Positions 35,582 through 45,775 of a DNA stretch of 50,560 nt are shown piece by piece. The number at the start of each line of letters is the position of its first letter. Within the stretch, counting starts at the first letter, position 1. The DNA is from Deltaproteobacteria bacterium (lineage in GTDB: Bacteria; Myxococcota_A; UBA9160; UBA6930). Below the pieces are notes generated by a model. The model had not been told where the DNA came from. It saw only the letters and a program-made list of their open reading frames with translations, and ran no database searches. The DNA lies in contig JAJDAP010000037.1 of the NCBI GenBank assembly GCA_029261795.1, positions 1 through 50,560 on the forward strand. The letters run 5' to 3'. The position numbers were made by a program, and so were the translations under genes.

Positions 35582-36550
35582 CTAGCGCGGCCCGGTGTCG
35601 GTGGAGGCTGCCCGTCTGAAGCGCTCGAAGAAGGCCCAGACTTCTTCTGATGCATCGATCACGTGTGTCTCGGGGCCGACGATCCGCTCTGGCAGTTGAC
35701 GGCGGCCGCCGGGCCAACCGTGGCCGGCCCCGGTGAGTTTCCAGAGCGCGACCTCATTGCCCTGGGCGCAATCCCGCCACGCATAGAGGGCCGCGGTGTG
35801 CCCCTGCCACTTTCGCTCCTCCAGAAGTTCACGGGTCTGCTGGCACAGGTTGTTCGTCCGCCATCGCTCGAGCTGCGCCGCGACATCGCGATGGGGAATC
35901 ACGAAGCGCCCGGTCTGGTTCAGCCCACCGCGGTAGGGAGCGCGCGGATCGTCGACGCTGTGGATGTGTAGGACCGCAACCGGTCCGGCCGGAGCGAACC
36001 GAGCCACGTTCATCGAGCCCGCCACCGGAGCCACCGCGGCAAACCGTTCTGCCGCCTCTGCCGCGACGCGATAGGTCATCATCGCGCCGTTGGAGTGACC
36101 GGTCGCGTAGATGCGATCCCGATCGATCGGGAGCCGCTCTGCGCTCTCGTCGATCAGGGCGAGCGTGAAGCCGACGTCGTCGCTGTCCTGCTGTTGGGCC
36201 GCTCCGCAACAGTCGCCGGCGTTCCAGGTCAGGAACCGGCGACTGCCGGTCCGCTTTCCCGTCCCGTCCGGGTACGCCACCGCGAAGCCCGCGCGGTCGG
36301 CAACACGATCGAGCCCAGTGGATTTCTGGTAACCACTCGCATTGCCACCCCCACCGTGAAAAGCGATTACCAGCGGGACGGGTGCCACAAGCTTCGCCGG
36401 CACATGGAGCAGGAAACTTCGCGTGCGCGCGCCCACCTGAATTTCGATCCGTTGATCGCCGGGTTCGCCTGCCGAGACGCGACCCGTGCTGCAGCTGAGC
36501 CCGAGGCCAGCCAGGACCAGGATCAGAACCGATGTCAGGCGATCGAACAT
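35582..36550 (-). CDS. Secreted polyhydroxybutyrate-depolymerase/feruloyl-esterase-like hydrolase
   Basis: This 322-residue alpha/beta hydrolase has an N-terminal lipoprotein-like signal (hydrophobic residues 7-19, C20 in LGLSC). The esterase PHB family features are visible: SFLLHVP, oxyanion VIAFHGGGGNASGY, TWNAGDCCG, nucleophile GHSNGAMMTY (S153), HIHSVDD and catalytic GAGHGWPGG. It likely acts outside the cytoplasm on aromatic or hydroxyalkanoate esters; the exact substrate is open. It is divergent from ftsY, with a 79-bp gap, and lies between smc and ftsY, which are neighbours in many bacteria. Confidence 0.85.
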   Translation of the reverse strand: MFDRLTSVLILVLAGLGLSCSTGRVSAGEPGDQRIEIQVGARTRSFLLHVPAKLVAPVPLVIAFHGGGGNASGYQKSTGLDRVADRAGFAVAYPDGTGKRTGSRRFLTWNAGDCCGAAQQQDSDDVGFTLALIDESAERLPIDRDRIYATGHSNGAMMTYRVAAEAAERFAAVAPVAGSMNVARFAPAGPVAVLHIHSVDDPRAPYRGGLNQTGRFVIPHRDVAAQLERWRTNNLCQQTRELLEERKWQGHTAALYAWRDCAQGNEVALWKLTGAGHGWPGGRRQLPERIVGPETHVIDASEEVWAFFERFRRAASTDTGPR

Positions 36551-36629
36551 CGGGAATCGATAGCAGCTGACTTTTGCCCCGCCTCCCGGCGGCTATCCTC
36601 GCGCCCCGAATCCAGGGAGAGGGAGAATC

Positions 36630-37811
36630 TTGAGCGTTTGGCTGCAATGGTTATCCGAGGCGGTTTTGGCGAGTCCTGGTGTCGGGGTCGCCTCGATCGT
36701 GGGAGCGTCACTGGCGTTTGCGGCATTGAGCTATGCGTTGGCCGAAGCGCGCCCTCGATCCCGAGCGCTCGAAGCAAGCCAGCCGTCGGCTGCTGATTCC
36801 GAGTCGGTACCGGTCCCGCAAGCGGGCTCGGCCGCCGTCGCAGCGGAGGCGGTTCCGGTTCCGAGGCTGGAAGCCGCGCCCGAGCCCGAGGCCGCTCCGA
36901 AGGTGGACGCCGCACCGGTCTCGCTGAGGGATCGGCTGCGTCGAACCAGTGAAGCGTTGGTCGGGCGCCTCGAGGGGTTGCTCGGCCGCGATGCCGATGC
37001 CGCACTCTTCGACGAACTCGAAGCATTGCTGTTCACCGCCGATCTCGGCGTCCGCACGGCTGAAGATCTTCTCGAGCGAGCCCGCCGCGAAGCTGGCGGC
37101 CAGGACGGCGCCGCGGTGAGGGCCGTGCTTCGCAACGCCATCGCCGAGAAGCTCGCCACGATCGAGCACGTGGGAGAGCCGCTCGCCACCACCGGCCAGC
37201 CTCACGTGATCCTGGTTCTGGGCGTCAACGGCTCCGGGAAGACGACGACGATCGGCAAGCTGGCGGCGCGCTACCGGGCCGCTGGAAAGACGGTGTTGTT
37301 GGGTGCGGGAGACACCTTCCGCGCCGCCGCCCGCGAACAACTGCAGACCTGGGGCGAACGCGCCGGTTGCGACGTGATCGTGGGACCGGACGGCGGTGAT
37401 CCGGCTGCCGTGGCCTTCGATACGGTGAAGGCGGCCCGAGCGCGCGGTGTCGATGTCGCCCTGATCGATACGGCGGGTCGGCTCCAGAATCAGGCGCCGC
37501 TGATGGAAGAACTCTCCAAGATCGCGCGGGTCCTCGGTCGTGACATCGAAGGCGCACCGCACGAGACGCTCCTGGTGCTCGATGCGAACACCGGACAGAA
37601 CGCGTTCTCGCAAGCGCGCCAGTTCGCCGAGGCGGCGCCGCTGACCGGCCTGGTGCTGACCAAGCTCGATGGAACGGCGAAGGGCGGCGTCATAGTGGGC
37701 CTGGCGGACGAACTCGCCATCCCCGTCAAGCACGTCGGTGTGGGCGAGGGAGTCGACGATCTGCGGGACTTCTCCGCGGACGAGTTCGTCGACGCACTCT
37801 TCGCCGACTAG
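36630..37811 (+). CDS. ftsY: Signal recognition particle receptor FtsY
   Basis: This 393-residue SRP GTPase has an N-terminal membrane segment (about residues 14-40) and an alanine/proline/glutamate-rich linker (45-95). An N domain (LRDRLRRTSEALVGRLEGLL onward) and a G domain follow. GTPase motifs are G1 LGVNGSGKTTTIGKLA, DTFRAAAREQL, G3 DTAGR, and G4 TKLDGTAKGG. It receives SRP-ribosome complexes at the inner membrane. The TTG start at 36630 follows gggagagggaga, a strong ribosome site. A tatcct at 36594-36599 may be the -10 box. The stop overlaps the convergent TonB pseudogene by four bases. Confidence 0.96.
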   Translation: MSVWLQWLSEAVLASPGVGVASIVGASLAFAALSYALAEARPRSRALEASQPSAADSESVPVPQAGSAAVAAEAVPVPRLEAAPEPEAAPKVDAAPVSLRDRLRRTSEALVGRLEGLLGRDADAALFDELEALLFTADLGVRTAEDLLERARREAGGQDGAAVRAVLRNAIAEKLATIEHVGEPLATTGQPHVILVLGVNGSGKTTTIGKLAARYRAAGKTVLLGAGDTFRAAAREQLQTWGERAGCDVIVGPDGGDPAAVAFDTVKAARARGVDVALIDTAGRLQNQAPLMEELSKIARVLGRDIEGAPHETLLVLDANTGQNAFSQARQFAEAAPLTGLVLTKLDGTAKGGVIVGLADELAIPVKHVGVGEGVDDLRDFSADEFVDALFAD

Positions 37812-38632
37812 CTTTCGGCCTCAGCAGATTCGCTCTCGGTGTCGGCCGGGTACTCGATCAGCTTGAAGCTCGCCCCGGGCTCGCCGAACACGAAGACGTC
37901 GCAGGCACCCCAGGGTTCCGGGATTCGCCACGCCTTGCCTTCGCCAGGCTTGGTGGTCACCCGCTTCCACGGACAGCGCAGTTCCACGCGGTCGAGAGAG
38001 CCTTCGATGTCTCGCAGCCCTGGCATTCGGCGCAGCAGCTTGTACTGCCAGATGCCTTCCGTGTTGGCGTCGTCGAGCGGCGCGGGAATCGTTGCGGCGA
38101 CCGAGAACGCTCGATCGGAATCGCGAAGCTCGAGCAAAGCGATCTGGGCCTCGCACAGTTCCTTTGGGACCTCGGACGTTTCGCCCTCGGCGGCGGCGAG
38201 CCGAGCGCGCATCAGCGCGATGCGGGTTCCCTCGTAGCGGTTGAGTCCCTCTTCTTGGAGAGCTCATCCAGCCTGGTCCGTGTGGCGGCAAGCTCACCGT
38301 TGCCGAATTCCTCGATGATGGCCATGTACTTCCGTTTGAAGCTCCGGATCGCGCCATGCGCGTACCCCTTCGGCCCGTCGAAATCGATGACCACCTGGGT
38401 GTGGCACTGTTCCACCGGCTCGCCAGCTACGGTGGCGGGCTCGTAGGTCCAAGCCTTCGCGGCGCGGAGTGCGGCACGATCGAATGCGCGGACACCGCTC
38501 GAACCGGGGCGGGCGGCGCTCTACGGCTTTGGCCGAGATCCGCACGATCGGCTCATCCGAGACCGGGTGTTCCGCCAGGGCCGGAAGCGGCGGCAGGAGT
38601 CCGCAGACGAGTACGAGCCAGAGTCTTCGCAT
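37808..38632 (-). pseudogene. Decayed TonB-C-domain protein with helical C-terminus
   Basis: Three segments in different frames appear to be one former gene. From 38632, [20 protein letters not shown] is a signal peptide leading to [17 protein letters not shown] second frame, open 38520-38212, holds [33 protein letters not shown], the second half of a TonB C-terminal domain; the first half seems deleted. Near 38250 a missing base (aagaagaggg, expected to encode [20 protein letters not shown]) shifts the frame again. The rest (38212-37808) is a helical tail ending in a PWGACDVFVFGEPGASFKLIEYP domain. An assembly error could mimic one shift, but not the missing half-domain. Confidence 0.65.
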
Positions 38633-38709
38633 GCCGTATTCTGGACCCTTCGTGGGCGGGATGGCAAAAATCTCCTGCCGGCACCCTGTCCGCTCCTACG
38701 GAGGCTCCG

Positions 38710-40206
38710 ATGGCACGTTATGTGATGGCGCTCGATCAAGGGACGACATCGTCCCGGGCGATTCTGTTCGACGAGGCCGGAGGCATCGCTGCGCTCGAGC
38801 AGGCCGAGTTCACCCAGCACTTCCCGCAACCGGGATGGGTCGAACACGATGCCAGCGAGATCTGGGAAACCCAGCTCGCGGCGGCGCGCGGCGTGCTCCA
38901 GAAGGTCGGAGCCAGCGCCAGCGATCTCTCGTCGATCGGGATCACGAATCAACGCGAGACCACGGTGGTCTGGGACCGCGCAACTGGCGAACCGATCCAC
39001 TACGCGATCGTCTGGCAATCTCGCCAGACCATGGCGATCTGTGAGGAGCTGCGAAGTCGCGGTCTCGAGGACGAGGTGAAGCGACGGACCGGACTGGTGA
39101 TCGACTCCTATTTCTCCGGGACCAAGATCCGCTTCATCCTCGATGCAGTACCGGGCGCGCAGGAGCGAGCGGCCCGCGGCGAACTCTGCTTCGGGACCAT
39201 CGACAGTTGGCTGATCTTCAAGTTGACCGGCGGCCGGGTCCATGCCACAGAGCCTTCCAACGCCTCGCGCACGATGATCTACGACATTCGCGCTGGGGCC
39301 TGGGACGATCTGTTGCTAGGCGAGCTGAACGTTCCGCGGGAGATGTTGCCCGAGCTGCGAGATTCGTCAGGCATCTTCGGCGAGACCGATGCCGAATGGC
39401 TCGGGGCGCCAGTGCCCATTGCCGGGGCCGCCGGTGATCAGCAGGCGTCGCTATTCGGCCAGGGTTGTTTCACGCCCGGGAGCGCCAAGAATACCTACGG
39501 AACCGGCTGCTTCCTGCTGATGAATACCGGTGACAAGGTGCCGAAATCGGAGACCGGACTGCTCTCGACGGTGGCTTGGGGACGGGACGGCCAGCTCGAG
39601 TACGCACTCGAGGGCAGCATCTTCGTCGCAGGCGCCGCGATCCAGTGGTTGCGAGACGGCATCGGACTCGTGCACCAGGCCGGCGAAAGCGAGGCGCTGG
39701 CACGCTCTGTCGAGGACACGGGCGGGGTCTATTTCGTGCCTGCCTTCGTGGGCCTCGGCGCCCCCTACTGGGACGAGCGTGCGCGCGGCACGCTCGTTGG
39801 GCTGACTCGAGGGACGACACGTGAGCACATCACCCGTGCGGCGCTCGAAGCCATCGCCTATCAGAGCCGAGATGTCGTCGATTGCTTCCAGGCCGACGCC
39901 AACCTCGCGCTCGACTTTCTCCGCGTCGATGGAGGCGCCTGTGCCAACCAGTTCCTGATGCAATTCCAGGCCGATATTCTCGGGGTCCCGGTGCATCGCC
40001 CGCCGATGCTCGAGGTCACCGCTCTGGGAGCCGCCGCGCTCGCTGGCCTGGCGACGGGCTTCTGGTCCGACGAGAACGAGCTCCGCGCGGCGACGACGGT
40101 GGGGGCGACCCTGTTCGAGCCACGCATGAGCGCCGACCAGCGCGACGCGCTCTATGCCGATTGGCAACGCGCCGTCGAGCGGTCGCGGGATTGGGTGAAG
40201 GGATGA
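38710..40206 (+). CDS. glpK: Glycerol kinase
   Basis: This 498-residue FGGY-family enzyme makes sn-glycerol-3-phosphate. The N-terminus [18 protein letters not shown] is the phosphate-binding loop. [69 protein letters not shown] and [19 protein letters not shown] are all family blocks. The ATG at 38710 has ggaggc upstream, and the frame upstream is chance extension. The stop overlaps the next ATG, so it is coupled to a glycerophosphodiesterase, which would feed it or share its product pathway. No glpF or glpD is seen nearby. Confidence 0.96.
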   Translation: MARYVMALDQGTTSSRAILFDEAGGIAALEQAEFTQHFPQPGWVEHDASEIWETQLAAARGVLQKVGASASDLSSIGITNQRETTVVWDRATGEPIHYAIVWQSRQTMAICEELRSRGLEDEVKRRTGLVIDSYFSGTKIRFILDAVPGAQERAARGELCFGTIDSWLIFKLTGGRVHATEPSNASRTMIYDIRAGAWDDLLLGELNVPREMLPELRDSSGIFGETDAEWLGAPVPIAGAAGDQQASLFGQGCFTPGSAKNTYGTGCFLLMNTGDKVPKSETGLLSTVAWGRDGQLEYALEGSIFVAGAAIQWLRDGIGLVHQAGESEALARSVEDTGGVYFVPAFVGLGAPYWDERARGTLVGLTRGTTREHITRAALEAIAYQSRDVVDCFQADANLALDFLRVDGGACANQFLMQFQADILGVPVHRPPMLEVTALGAAALAGLATGFWSDENELRAATTVGATLFEPRMSADQRDALYADWQRAVERSRDWVKG

Positions 40207-40922
40207 GCCGTCCCGAACGCCCGCTCGTCATCGCCCATCGCGGCGCCTCTGGCTATCGGCCGGAGAACACCCCGCCGGCCTACGAACTGGCGATCGAACA
40301 GCATGCCGACATGATCGAGGTCGACCTGCATCGCACCCGGGACGGTGCGATCGTGGTCACCCACGACGAGACCCTCGGGCACCTGGGCGGGAAGGGCGAG
40401 ATCGCCGATGCCAGCCTCGCCGAGGTCCGCGCGCTCGACGCCGGCGCGGGCGAGCGGGTGCCGACGCTCGAGGAGCTGATGCGCGGCTTCGCCCGAAGGA
40501 TTCCCCTGAACCTGGAGATCAAGCGCGGCGCAGCAGGCCCTTATCCGGGCTTGGAGGCGTTGGCCTGGAGCGCCGTCGCTGAATGGAAAATCGAGAAAGA
40601 AACGCTGTTCTCTTCCTTCTTCGACCCGGTCCTGGAGGAGTTGCGCCGGGTCGCGTCGGCCGCTCGAATCGCCCTGCTGGTCTCGCCTCGACACCCCGAG
40701 GGGTGGCTGGCCCGCGCACGCGCGGTGGGCGCAGAGGCCGTGAACCCGGAAGCACGCCTGGTGGATCGAGCTTTCATGGAAACCGCGCATGGCGAAGGCC
40801 TGGCCGTCTACGTCTACACCGTGGACGCGCTGAGCGAGATGGAGCGCCTGCTCGAGCTGGGAGTGGACGGGCTCTTTACCAACGTTCCCGACCGGATGCG
40901 CCGACTTCTGCACACCCGCTGA
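40203..40922 (+). CDS. Glycerophosphodiester phosphodiesterase
   Basis: This 239-residue GDPD TIM-barrel enzyme releases glycerol-3-phosphate from deacylated phospholipids. The catalytic His and metal ligands are seen in [37 protein letters not shown] and LNLEIKRG. The C-terminal VYVYTVD and [13 protein letters not shown] are typical. It lacks a signal peptide, so it is probably cytoplasmic (UgpQ-like). The ATG overlaps the glpK stop (ATGA), forming a two-gene glycerolipid unit. Confidence 0.92.
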   Translation: MSRPERPLVIAHRGASGYRPENTPPAYELAIEQHADMIEVDLHRTRDGAIVVTHDETLGHLGGKGEIADASLAEVRALDAGAGERVPTLEELMRGFARRIPLNLEIKRGAAGPYPGLEALAWSAVAEWKIEKETLFSSFFDPVLEELRRVASAARIALLVSPRHPEGWLARARAVGAEAVNPEARLVDRAFMETAHGEGLAVYVYTVDALSEMERLLELGVDGLFTNVPDRMRRLLHTR

Positions 40923-40935
40923 GGGTGCGTTCTGC

Positions 40936-40964
40936 TTGACATGGATTGGGCCTTCGCTTAGCCT
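40936..40964 (+). promoter_or_regulatory. Candidate sigma70-type promoter for gltBD
   Basis: A perfect TTGACA at 40936-40941 is followed after 17 bases by TAGCCT at 40959-40964. It begins 14 bases after the phosphodiesterase stop and is the best promoter-like match upstream of gltB. Confidence 0.55.
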
Positions 40965-41236
40965 GCCCGTTCGCAAAAAATCCAGGTCTCTCGCGCACTT
41001 CCGCGATCAAGGGCGAAGGAATGGAGTGGTTTTCCGCCACTCGTTTCGACTACTCGAGCCGCCGCAGCCGAGTGAATCCCAACGGTCGCAGTCCGGCGCG
41101 GGTCCGGTTCCGGTCGCCGGGCATTCGCCCCCAAAATACTCGGCTGGCACCACGACCCTCTTCACGAAGGTTGGCCCACCGCCAGAGGTGGGCTCGCGGG
41201 AGGGGCCCGGAGCCAGGACGAGAACCCACCACGACG
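40965..41236 (+). promoter_or_regulatory. Long structured leader upstream of gltB
   Basis: About 270 transcribed bases would precede the chosen gltB start. Two clean hairpins are visible: gagtgg/ccactc (41024-41042) and gcccacc/ggtgggc (41174-41193). No known riboswitch core is recognised. A frame beginning ATG at 41021, with aaggg seven bases upstream, runs without a stop into gltB. It could therefore be an alternative start that adds 72 residues to the pro-peptide. Confidence 0.45.
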
Positions 41237-44200
41237 ATGCGAAATCCGGGACTTCCCCAGAAGCAAGGCCTCTACGACCCCGCCAACGAGCACGATGCGT
41301 GTGGCGTCGGGTTCGTCGCCAACATTGCGGGTACCCGGTCTCACGACGTGGTCGAGAAGGGGCTCGAGGTCCTCGACAATCTGGAGCATCGCGGCGCCTG
41401 CGGCTGCGATCCGGATTCCGGCGACGGCGCCGGTCTGTTGATCCAGATCCCCGACGCGTTCCTGCGCCGGGAAGTGGCCCAGCTCGGCATCACCCTTCCG
41501 GAGCCCGGGCGCTATGGCGCCGGCATGGTCTTCCTCGACACCGACGCCGCGGCGGCCGCGCGCCAGGTCGCCTTGCTCGAAGAGAGTGTCCGCGCCGAGG
41601 GTCAGGAAGTGCTCGGTTGGCGCGAAGTGCCGATCGACCCGCAGGCGATCGGCTGGCAAGCCCGCAAGGGCCTGCCGCAGATCCGCCAGCTCTTCATCGC
41701 GGCGCGGGGAGCCAGTGCGGACGACGTGCAGACGTTCGAGCGCAAGCTGTTCGTGATTCGGCGGCTGGCCGAGCGCGCCATCCAGCGCGAGCACGAGGGT
41801 CACTTCTTCTTCTACGTCCCCTCGCTTTCGGCGCGCACCATGGTCTACACGGGAATGTTGCTTTCCCGGCAGATCAAGCGCTTCTACACCGATACCGCCG
41901 ATCCCGCGTTCATATCGGCCATGTGTCTGGTGCATTCGCGCTACTCGACCAACACGATGGGTGCCTGGGATCTCGCTCATCCGTTCCGGTACCTCGCGCA
42001 CAACGGTGAGATCAACACGATCCAGGGCAACCAGAACTGGATGCGGGCGCGCGAAGGCACCATGCAGAGCGAGTTGTTCGGCGACGACCTGCAGAAGGTC
42101 TATCCGATCATGCGCGAGGACGCGTCATCGGATTCAGCACGCTTCGACAACGCGCTCGAGTTCCTGTGCCTCGCGGGGCGCGAGCTCCCCGAAGCCGTCC
42201 TGATGATGGTCCCCGAAGCCTGGGAGAACCGGGACGACATGGACCCGGATCTCCGGGCGATGTTCGAGTACCACTCGTTCCTGCTCGAGCCCTGGGACGG
42301 GCCGGCGTCGCTCGCCTTTACCGATGGTCGTGTGATCGGGGCCGTCCTCGACCGCAACGGCTTGCGGCCTTCACGTTATGTCGTCACCAAGGACGGTTTC
42401 GTCGTGATGGCGTCCGAGGTCGGCGTGCTCGACATCCCGGCAGCGAATGTCGCGGTGAAGGAGCGCTTGCATCCGGGGAAGATCTTCCTGATCGATCTCG
42501 AAGCGGGGCGCATCATCGAGGATGAGGAGATCAAGCGGAAGTACGTCACCGGCAAGCCCTACCGGGAGTGGGTCGACGGCAATCGCCTGATCCTCGGCGA
42601 ACTGCCGAATCCGCCGGTACCCCCGGACAAGACCAACGGCGAGAACCGACTCGAGCTGCAGCAGGCCTTCGGATACACGACCGAGGACTTGAAGCTCCTG
42701 CTCGCGCCGATGGCCATCCAGGGCAAGTGGCCGACCGGCTCGATGGGCGAGGACGCCGCGCTGGCGTGTCTCTCCGACCGACCGCAGATGCTCTACCGCT
42801 ACTTCAAACAGAAGTTCGCCCAGGTTTCGAACCCTGCGATGGACTCGATCAACGAGCGTCCTGTGATGGCGCTCTACTCGCCGATCGGCGCCGAGGGCAA
42901 CCTGCTCGACGAGACGGCCGATCACGCGCGCATGGTCCGCATCGAGCACCCGGTCCTCAGCAACGAGGAACTCGAGGCGTTGCGCGGCCTGCAGGCGCCC
43001 GGCTTCGAGGGGCGTACGCTCGACTGTCTGTTCAAGCCGGTGGAGGGTGGAGATGGGCTCGTCTCCGCGCTCGATCGGTTGTGCGCCGAGGCGGAGGCTG
43101 CGGTTCGCGCCGGCACCAACATCCTGATCCTCTCGGATCGCGGCGTGTCGCCCGATCTCGCACCGATCCCGATGTTGCTCGCGACTGGCGCCGTGCATCA
43201 CCATCTGATCCGTCAGGCGCTCCGCACCCAGTGCGGCATCGTCTGCGAGACCGGCGAGGCGCGCGAAGTGGCGCACATGGCCCTGCTGATCGGCTACGGG
43301 GCTGCCGCCGTGAATCCGTACCTGGCGCTCTCGACCATCGAGCAGATCGTCTCGGAGGGAACCTTTGCACCCGAGGGTCTCGATCTGGAGTCGGCCCGCC
43401 GGAACTTCGTGAAGGCGAACGACAAGGGCCTGCTCAAGACCTTCGCGAAGATGGGCATCTCGACGCTGCAGTCGTATCACGGCGCCCAGATCTTCGAGGC
43501 GGTTGGACTGGCCGATGACGTCGTCGAGCGCTGCTTCGCGGGAACCGCGTCCCGGGTCCAGGGGATCTCCTTCGACGTGATTGCACGCGAAGCAGCAATG
43601 CGGCACGCGCGCGCCTTCCCCGGCGACGATTACCAGTACGCCGAACTCGATCCGGGTGGCCTCTACCAATGGCGGGCACGCGGTGAGCGCCACACCTTCA
43701 ACCCGGACACGGTCTCGAACCTGCAGATCGCGCTGAAGCGCCGCAGTTACGACGATTACAAACGCTTCTCGGCGGCCGCGGACAGCCAGGCGGCCGAGGC
43801 GTGTACCCTGCGCGGCCTCTTCCAGTTCAAGAAGGGGCTTCGCGAGCCCGTCGCCCTCGACGAGGTCGAGCCCGCCAGCGAGATCGTGAAGCGCTTCTGC
43901 ACGGGTGCCATGAGCTACGGATCGATTTCGCTCGAGGCCCACCAGACCCTGGCGGTCGCCATGAACCGGCTCGGCGGCAAGTCGAACACCGGCGAGGGCG
44001 GTGAGGACCCCGATCGCTTCACGCCCGACGAGAACGGCGACCTGCGGCGCAGCGCGATCAAGCAGGTGGCCTCGGGACGATTCGGTGTGACCAGCTGGTA
44101 TCTCGTCAACTCCGACGAGATGCAGATCAAGGTCGCCCAGGGTGCCAAGCCCGGCGAGGGCGGCGAACTGCCGGGCCACAAGGTCAATCACACGATCGCG

Positions 44201-45775
44201 AAGACCCGACACTCCACCCCGGGCGTCGGGTTGATCTCGCCGCCGCCGCACCATGACATCTATTCGATCGAAGATCTGGCGCAGCTGATCTACGACCTCA
44301 AGAACGCGAACCGCCGCGCTCGGGTCTCCGTCAAGTTGGTTTCCGCGACGGGCGTCGGCACGATCGCGGCCGGCGTCGCAAAGGGCAAGGCCGATGGCGT
44401 GCTCATCAGCGGCATGGACGGCGGTACCGGTGCGTCGCCCCAGGCCTCGATCAAGTACGCGGGCATGCCCTGGGAGATCGGTCTGGCCGAGACCCAGCAG
44501 ACGCTCGTGTTGAACGAGCTGCGCAGCCGCATCCGGGTGCAGACCGATGGTGGCCTCAAGACCGGACGTGACGTCGCGATCGCCGCTTTGCTAGGCGCCG
44601 ACGAGTACGGCTTCGCCACGGCACCCCTGGTGGCGATGGGCTGCATTCTGATGCGCGTCTGCCACCTGAACACGTGCCCTGTCGGCATCGCCACCCAGGA
44701 TCCGGCGCTGCGTGAGCGCTTCGCCGGTACACCGGACAGCGTGGTGCAGTACCTGCTCTGGATCGCAGAAGAGCTGCGCGAGATCATGGCCGAGCTCGGC
44801 TTCTGCAGGCTCGACGAGATGATCGGCCACACCGAGTTCCTCGATGTCGGCATCGCCGCGAACCACTGGAAGCAGAGCGGGCTCGATCTGACGCCGCTCT
44901 TCCACCGCCCCGATGTCGATCACCCGATCTCCCAGTGCGAGCCGCAGAAGCTCGCCGACGAGCTCGAAGAAACCGTCGACATCCAACTGATCGAGCTGGC
45001 GCGTCCGGCGCTCGATCGCGCGGAAGCGGTGGTGATCGAGCGCGTCACGCGCAACACCGAACGGACCCTGGGCGCCATCCTCGGTTCGGAGGTCTCTCGC
45101 GCGCACGGCGAGAAGGGGCTGCCCGACGACACCATCACCATCAAGCTCGAGGGCAGCGCTGGCCAGAGCCTGGGCGCTTTCTGCCCGCGCGGCATGACCT
45201 TCGAGGTGGACGGCGATACCAACGATTACTGCGGCAAGGGACTCTCCGGCGCAAAGATCATTGTGCGCGTGCCCGAGGGCTCGAGCTTCGATCCCTCGCA
45301 GAGCATCATCACCGGAAACGTCGTGCTCTACGGCGCAACCAGCGGAGAGGCCTACTTCCAGGGCCTGGCCGGGGAGCGATTCTGCGTGCGGAACTCGGGC
45401 GCCCTGGCCGTGGTCGAGGGCGTCGGGGATCATGGCTGCGAATACATGACCGGCGGGACGGTCGTCGTTCTGGGACGGGTCGGCCGCAACTTCGGCGCGG
45501 GCATGAGCGGCGGCATCGCCTACGTGCTCGACGTGGACGGCCACTTCGTCACGTCCGCAAACACCGAAACGATCGATCTCGATCCGATGAGCGACGAAGA
45601 CTACGAGACCGTGCAGCGAATGCTCCGCAACCACTTCAAGTACACGCGCAGCGCGAAGGCCGACGAAGTGCTGCGCAAATGGGACAAGTACGCGCCCAAA
45701 CTTGTGAAGGTCTTCCCCAAGGACTACAAGAGGGCGATGGGCGATCGCATCGTGGCGGAGAGCGGCAATGGTTGA
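41237..45775 (+). CDS. gltB: Glutamate synthase large subunit
   Basis: This 1512-residue enzyme transfers the amide of glutamine to 2-oxoglutarate, completing ammonium assimilation. The Ntn-type glutaminase domain begins at the catalytic Cys22 (NEHDACGVGFVA), so about 21 residues are removed as a pro-peptide. GDGAGLL, a central domain, the FMN-binding synthase domain (FCTGAMSYGSISLEAH, GEGGED, GGTGASPQASIKYAG) and the 3Fe-4S cysteines in CILMRVCHLNTCPVGIATQD are in order. A C-terminal GXGXG beta-helix (GGTVVVLGRVGRNFGAGMSGG) ends it. I chose the ATG at 41237 for a normal pro-peptide length, although its ribosome site is weak. The stop overlaps gltD by eight bases. Confidence 0.95.
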   Translation: MRNPGLPQKQGLYDPANEHDACGVGFVANIAGTRSHDVVEKGLEVLDNLEHRGACGCDPDSGDGAGLLIQIPDAFLRREVAQLGITLPEPGRYGAGMVFLDTDAAAAARQVALLEESVRAEGQEVLGWREVPIDPQAIGWQARKGLPQIRQLFIAARGASADDVQTFERKLFVIRRLAERAIQREHEGHFFFYVPSLSARTMVYTGMLLSRQIKRFYTDTADPAFISAMCLVHSRYSTNTMGAWDLAHPFRYLAHNGEINTIQGNQNWMRAREGTMQSELFGDDLQKVYPIMREDASSDSARFDNALEFLCLAGRELPEAVLMMVPEAWENRDDMDPDLRAMFEYHSFLLEPWDGPASLAFTDGRVIGAVLDRNGLRPSRYVVTKDGFVVMASEVGVLDIPAANVAVKERLHPGKIFLIDLEAGRIIEDEEIKRKYVTGKPYREWVDGNRLILGELPNPPVPPDKTNGENRLELQQAFGYTTEDLKLLLAPMAIQGKWPTGSMGEDAALACLSDRPQMLYRYFKQKFAQVSNPAMDSINERPVMALYSPIGAEGNLLDETADHARMVRIEHPVLSNEELEALRGLQAPGFEGRTLDCLFKPVEGGDGLVSALDRLCAEAEAAVRAGTNILILSDRGVSPDLAPIPMLLATGAVHHHLIRQALRTQCGIVCETGEAREVAHMALLIGYGAAAVNPYLALSTIEQIVSEGTFAPEGLDLESARRNFVKANDKGLLKTFAKMGISTLQSYHGAQIFEAVGLADDVVERCFAGTASRVQGISFDVIAREAAMRHARAFPGDDYQYAELDPGGLYQWRARGERHTFNPDTVSNLQIALKRRSYDDYKRFSAAADSQAAEACTLRGLFQFKKGLREPVALDEVEPASEIVKRFCTGAMSYGSISLEAHQTLAVAMNRLGGKSNTGEGGEDPDRFTPDENGDLRRSAIKQVASGRFGVTSWYLVNSDEMQIKVAQGAKPGEGGELPGHKVNHTIAKTRHSTPGVGLISPPPHHDIYSIEDLAQLIYDLKNANRRARVSVKLVSATGVGTIAAGVAKGKADGVLISGMDGGTGASPQASIKYAGMPWEIGLAETQQTLVLNELRSRIRVQTDGGLKTGRDVAIAALLGADEYGFATAPLVAMGCILMRVCHLNTCPVGIATQDPALRERFAGTPDSVVQYLLWIAEELREIMAELGFCRLDEMIGHTEFLDVGIAANHWKQSGLDLTPLFHRPDVDHPISQCEPQKLADELEETVDIQLIELARPALDRAEAVVIERVTRNTERTLGAILGSEVSRAHGEKGLPDDTITIKLEGSAGQSLGAFCPRGMTFEVDGDTNDYCGKGLSGAKIIVRVPEGSSFDPSQSIITGNVVLYGATSGEAYFQGLAGERFCVRNSGALAVVEGVGDHGCEYMTGGTVVVLGRVGRNFGAGMSGGIAYVLDVDGHFVTSANTETIDLDPMSDEDYETVQRMLRNHFKYTRSAKADEVLRKWDKYAPKLVKVFPKDYKRAMGDRIVAESGNG

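Noticed and set aside
40965..41236. Glutamine riboswitch upstream of gltB
   Set aside because: I could not find the conserved core of the known glutamine-binding RNAs, which are described mainly from cyanobacteria.
42371..44254. A 627-codon open frame on the minus strand inside gltB
   Set aside because: It is a GC-rich shadow frame opposite a clear gltB. It has no recognisable motif and no ribosome site.
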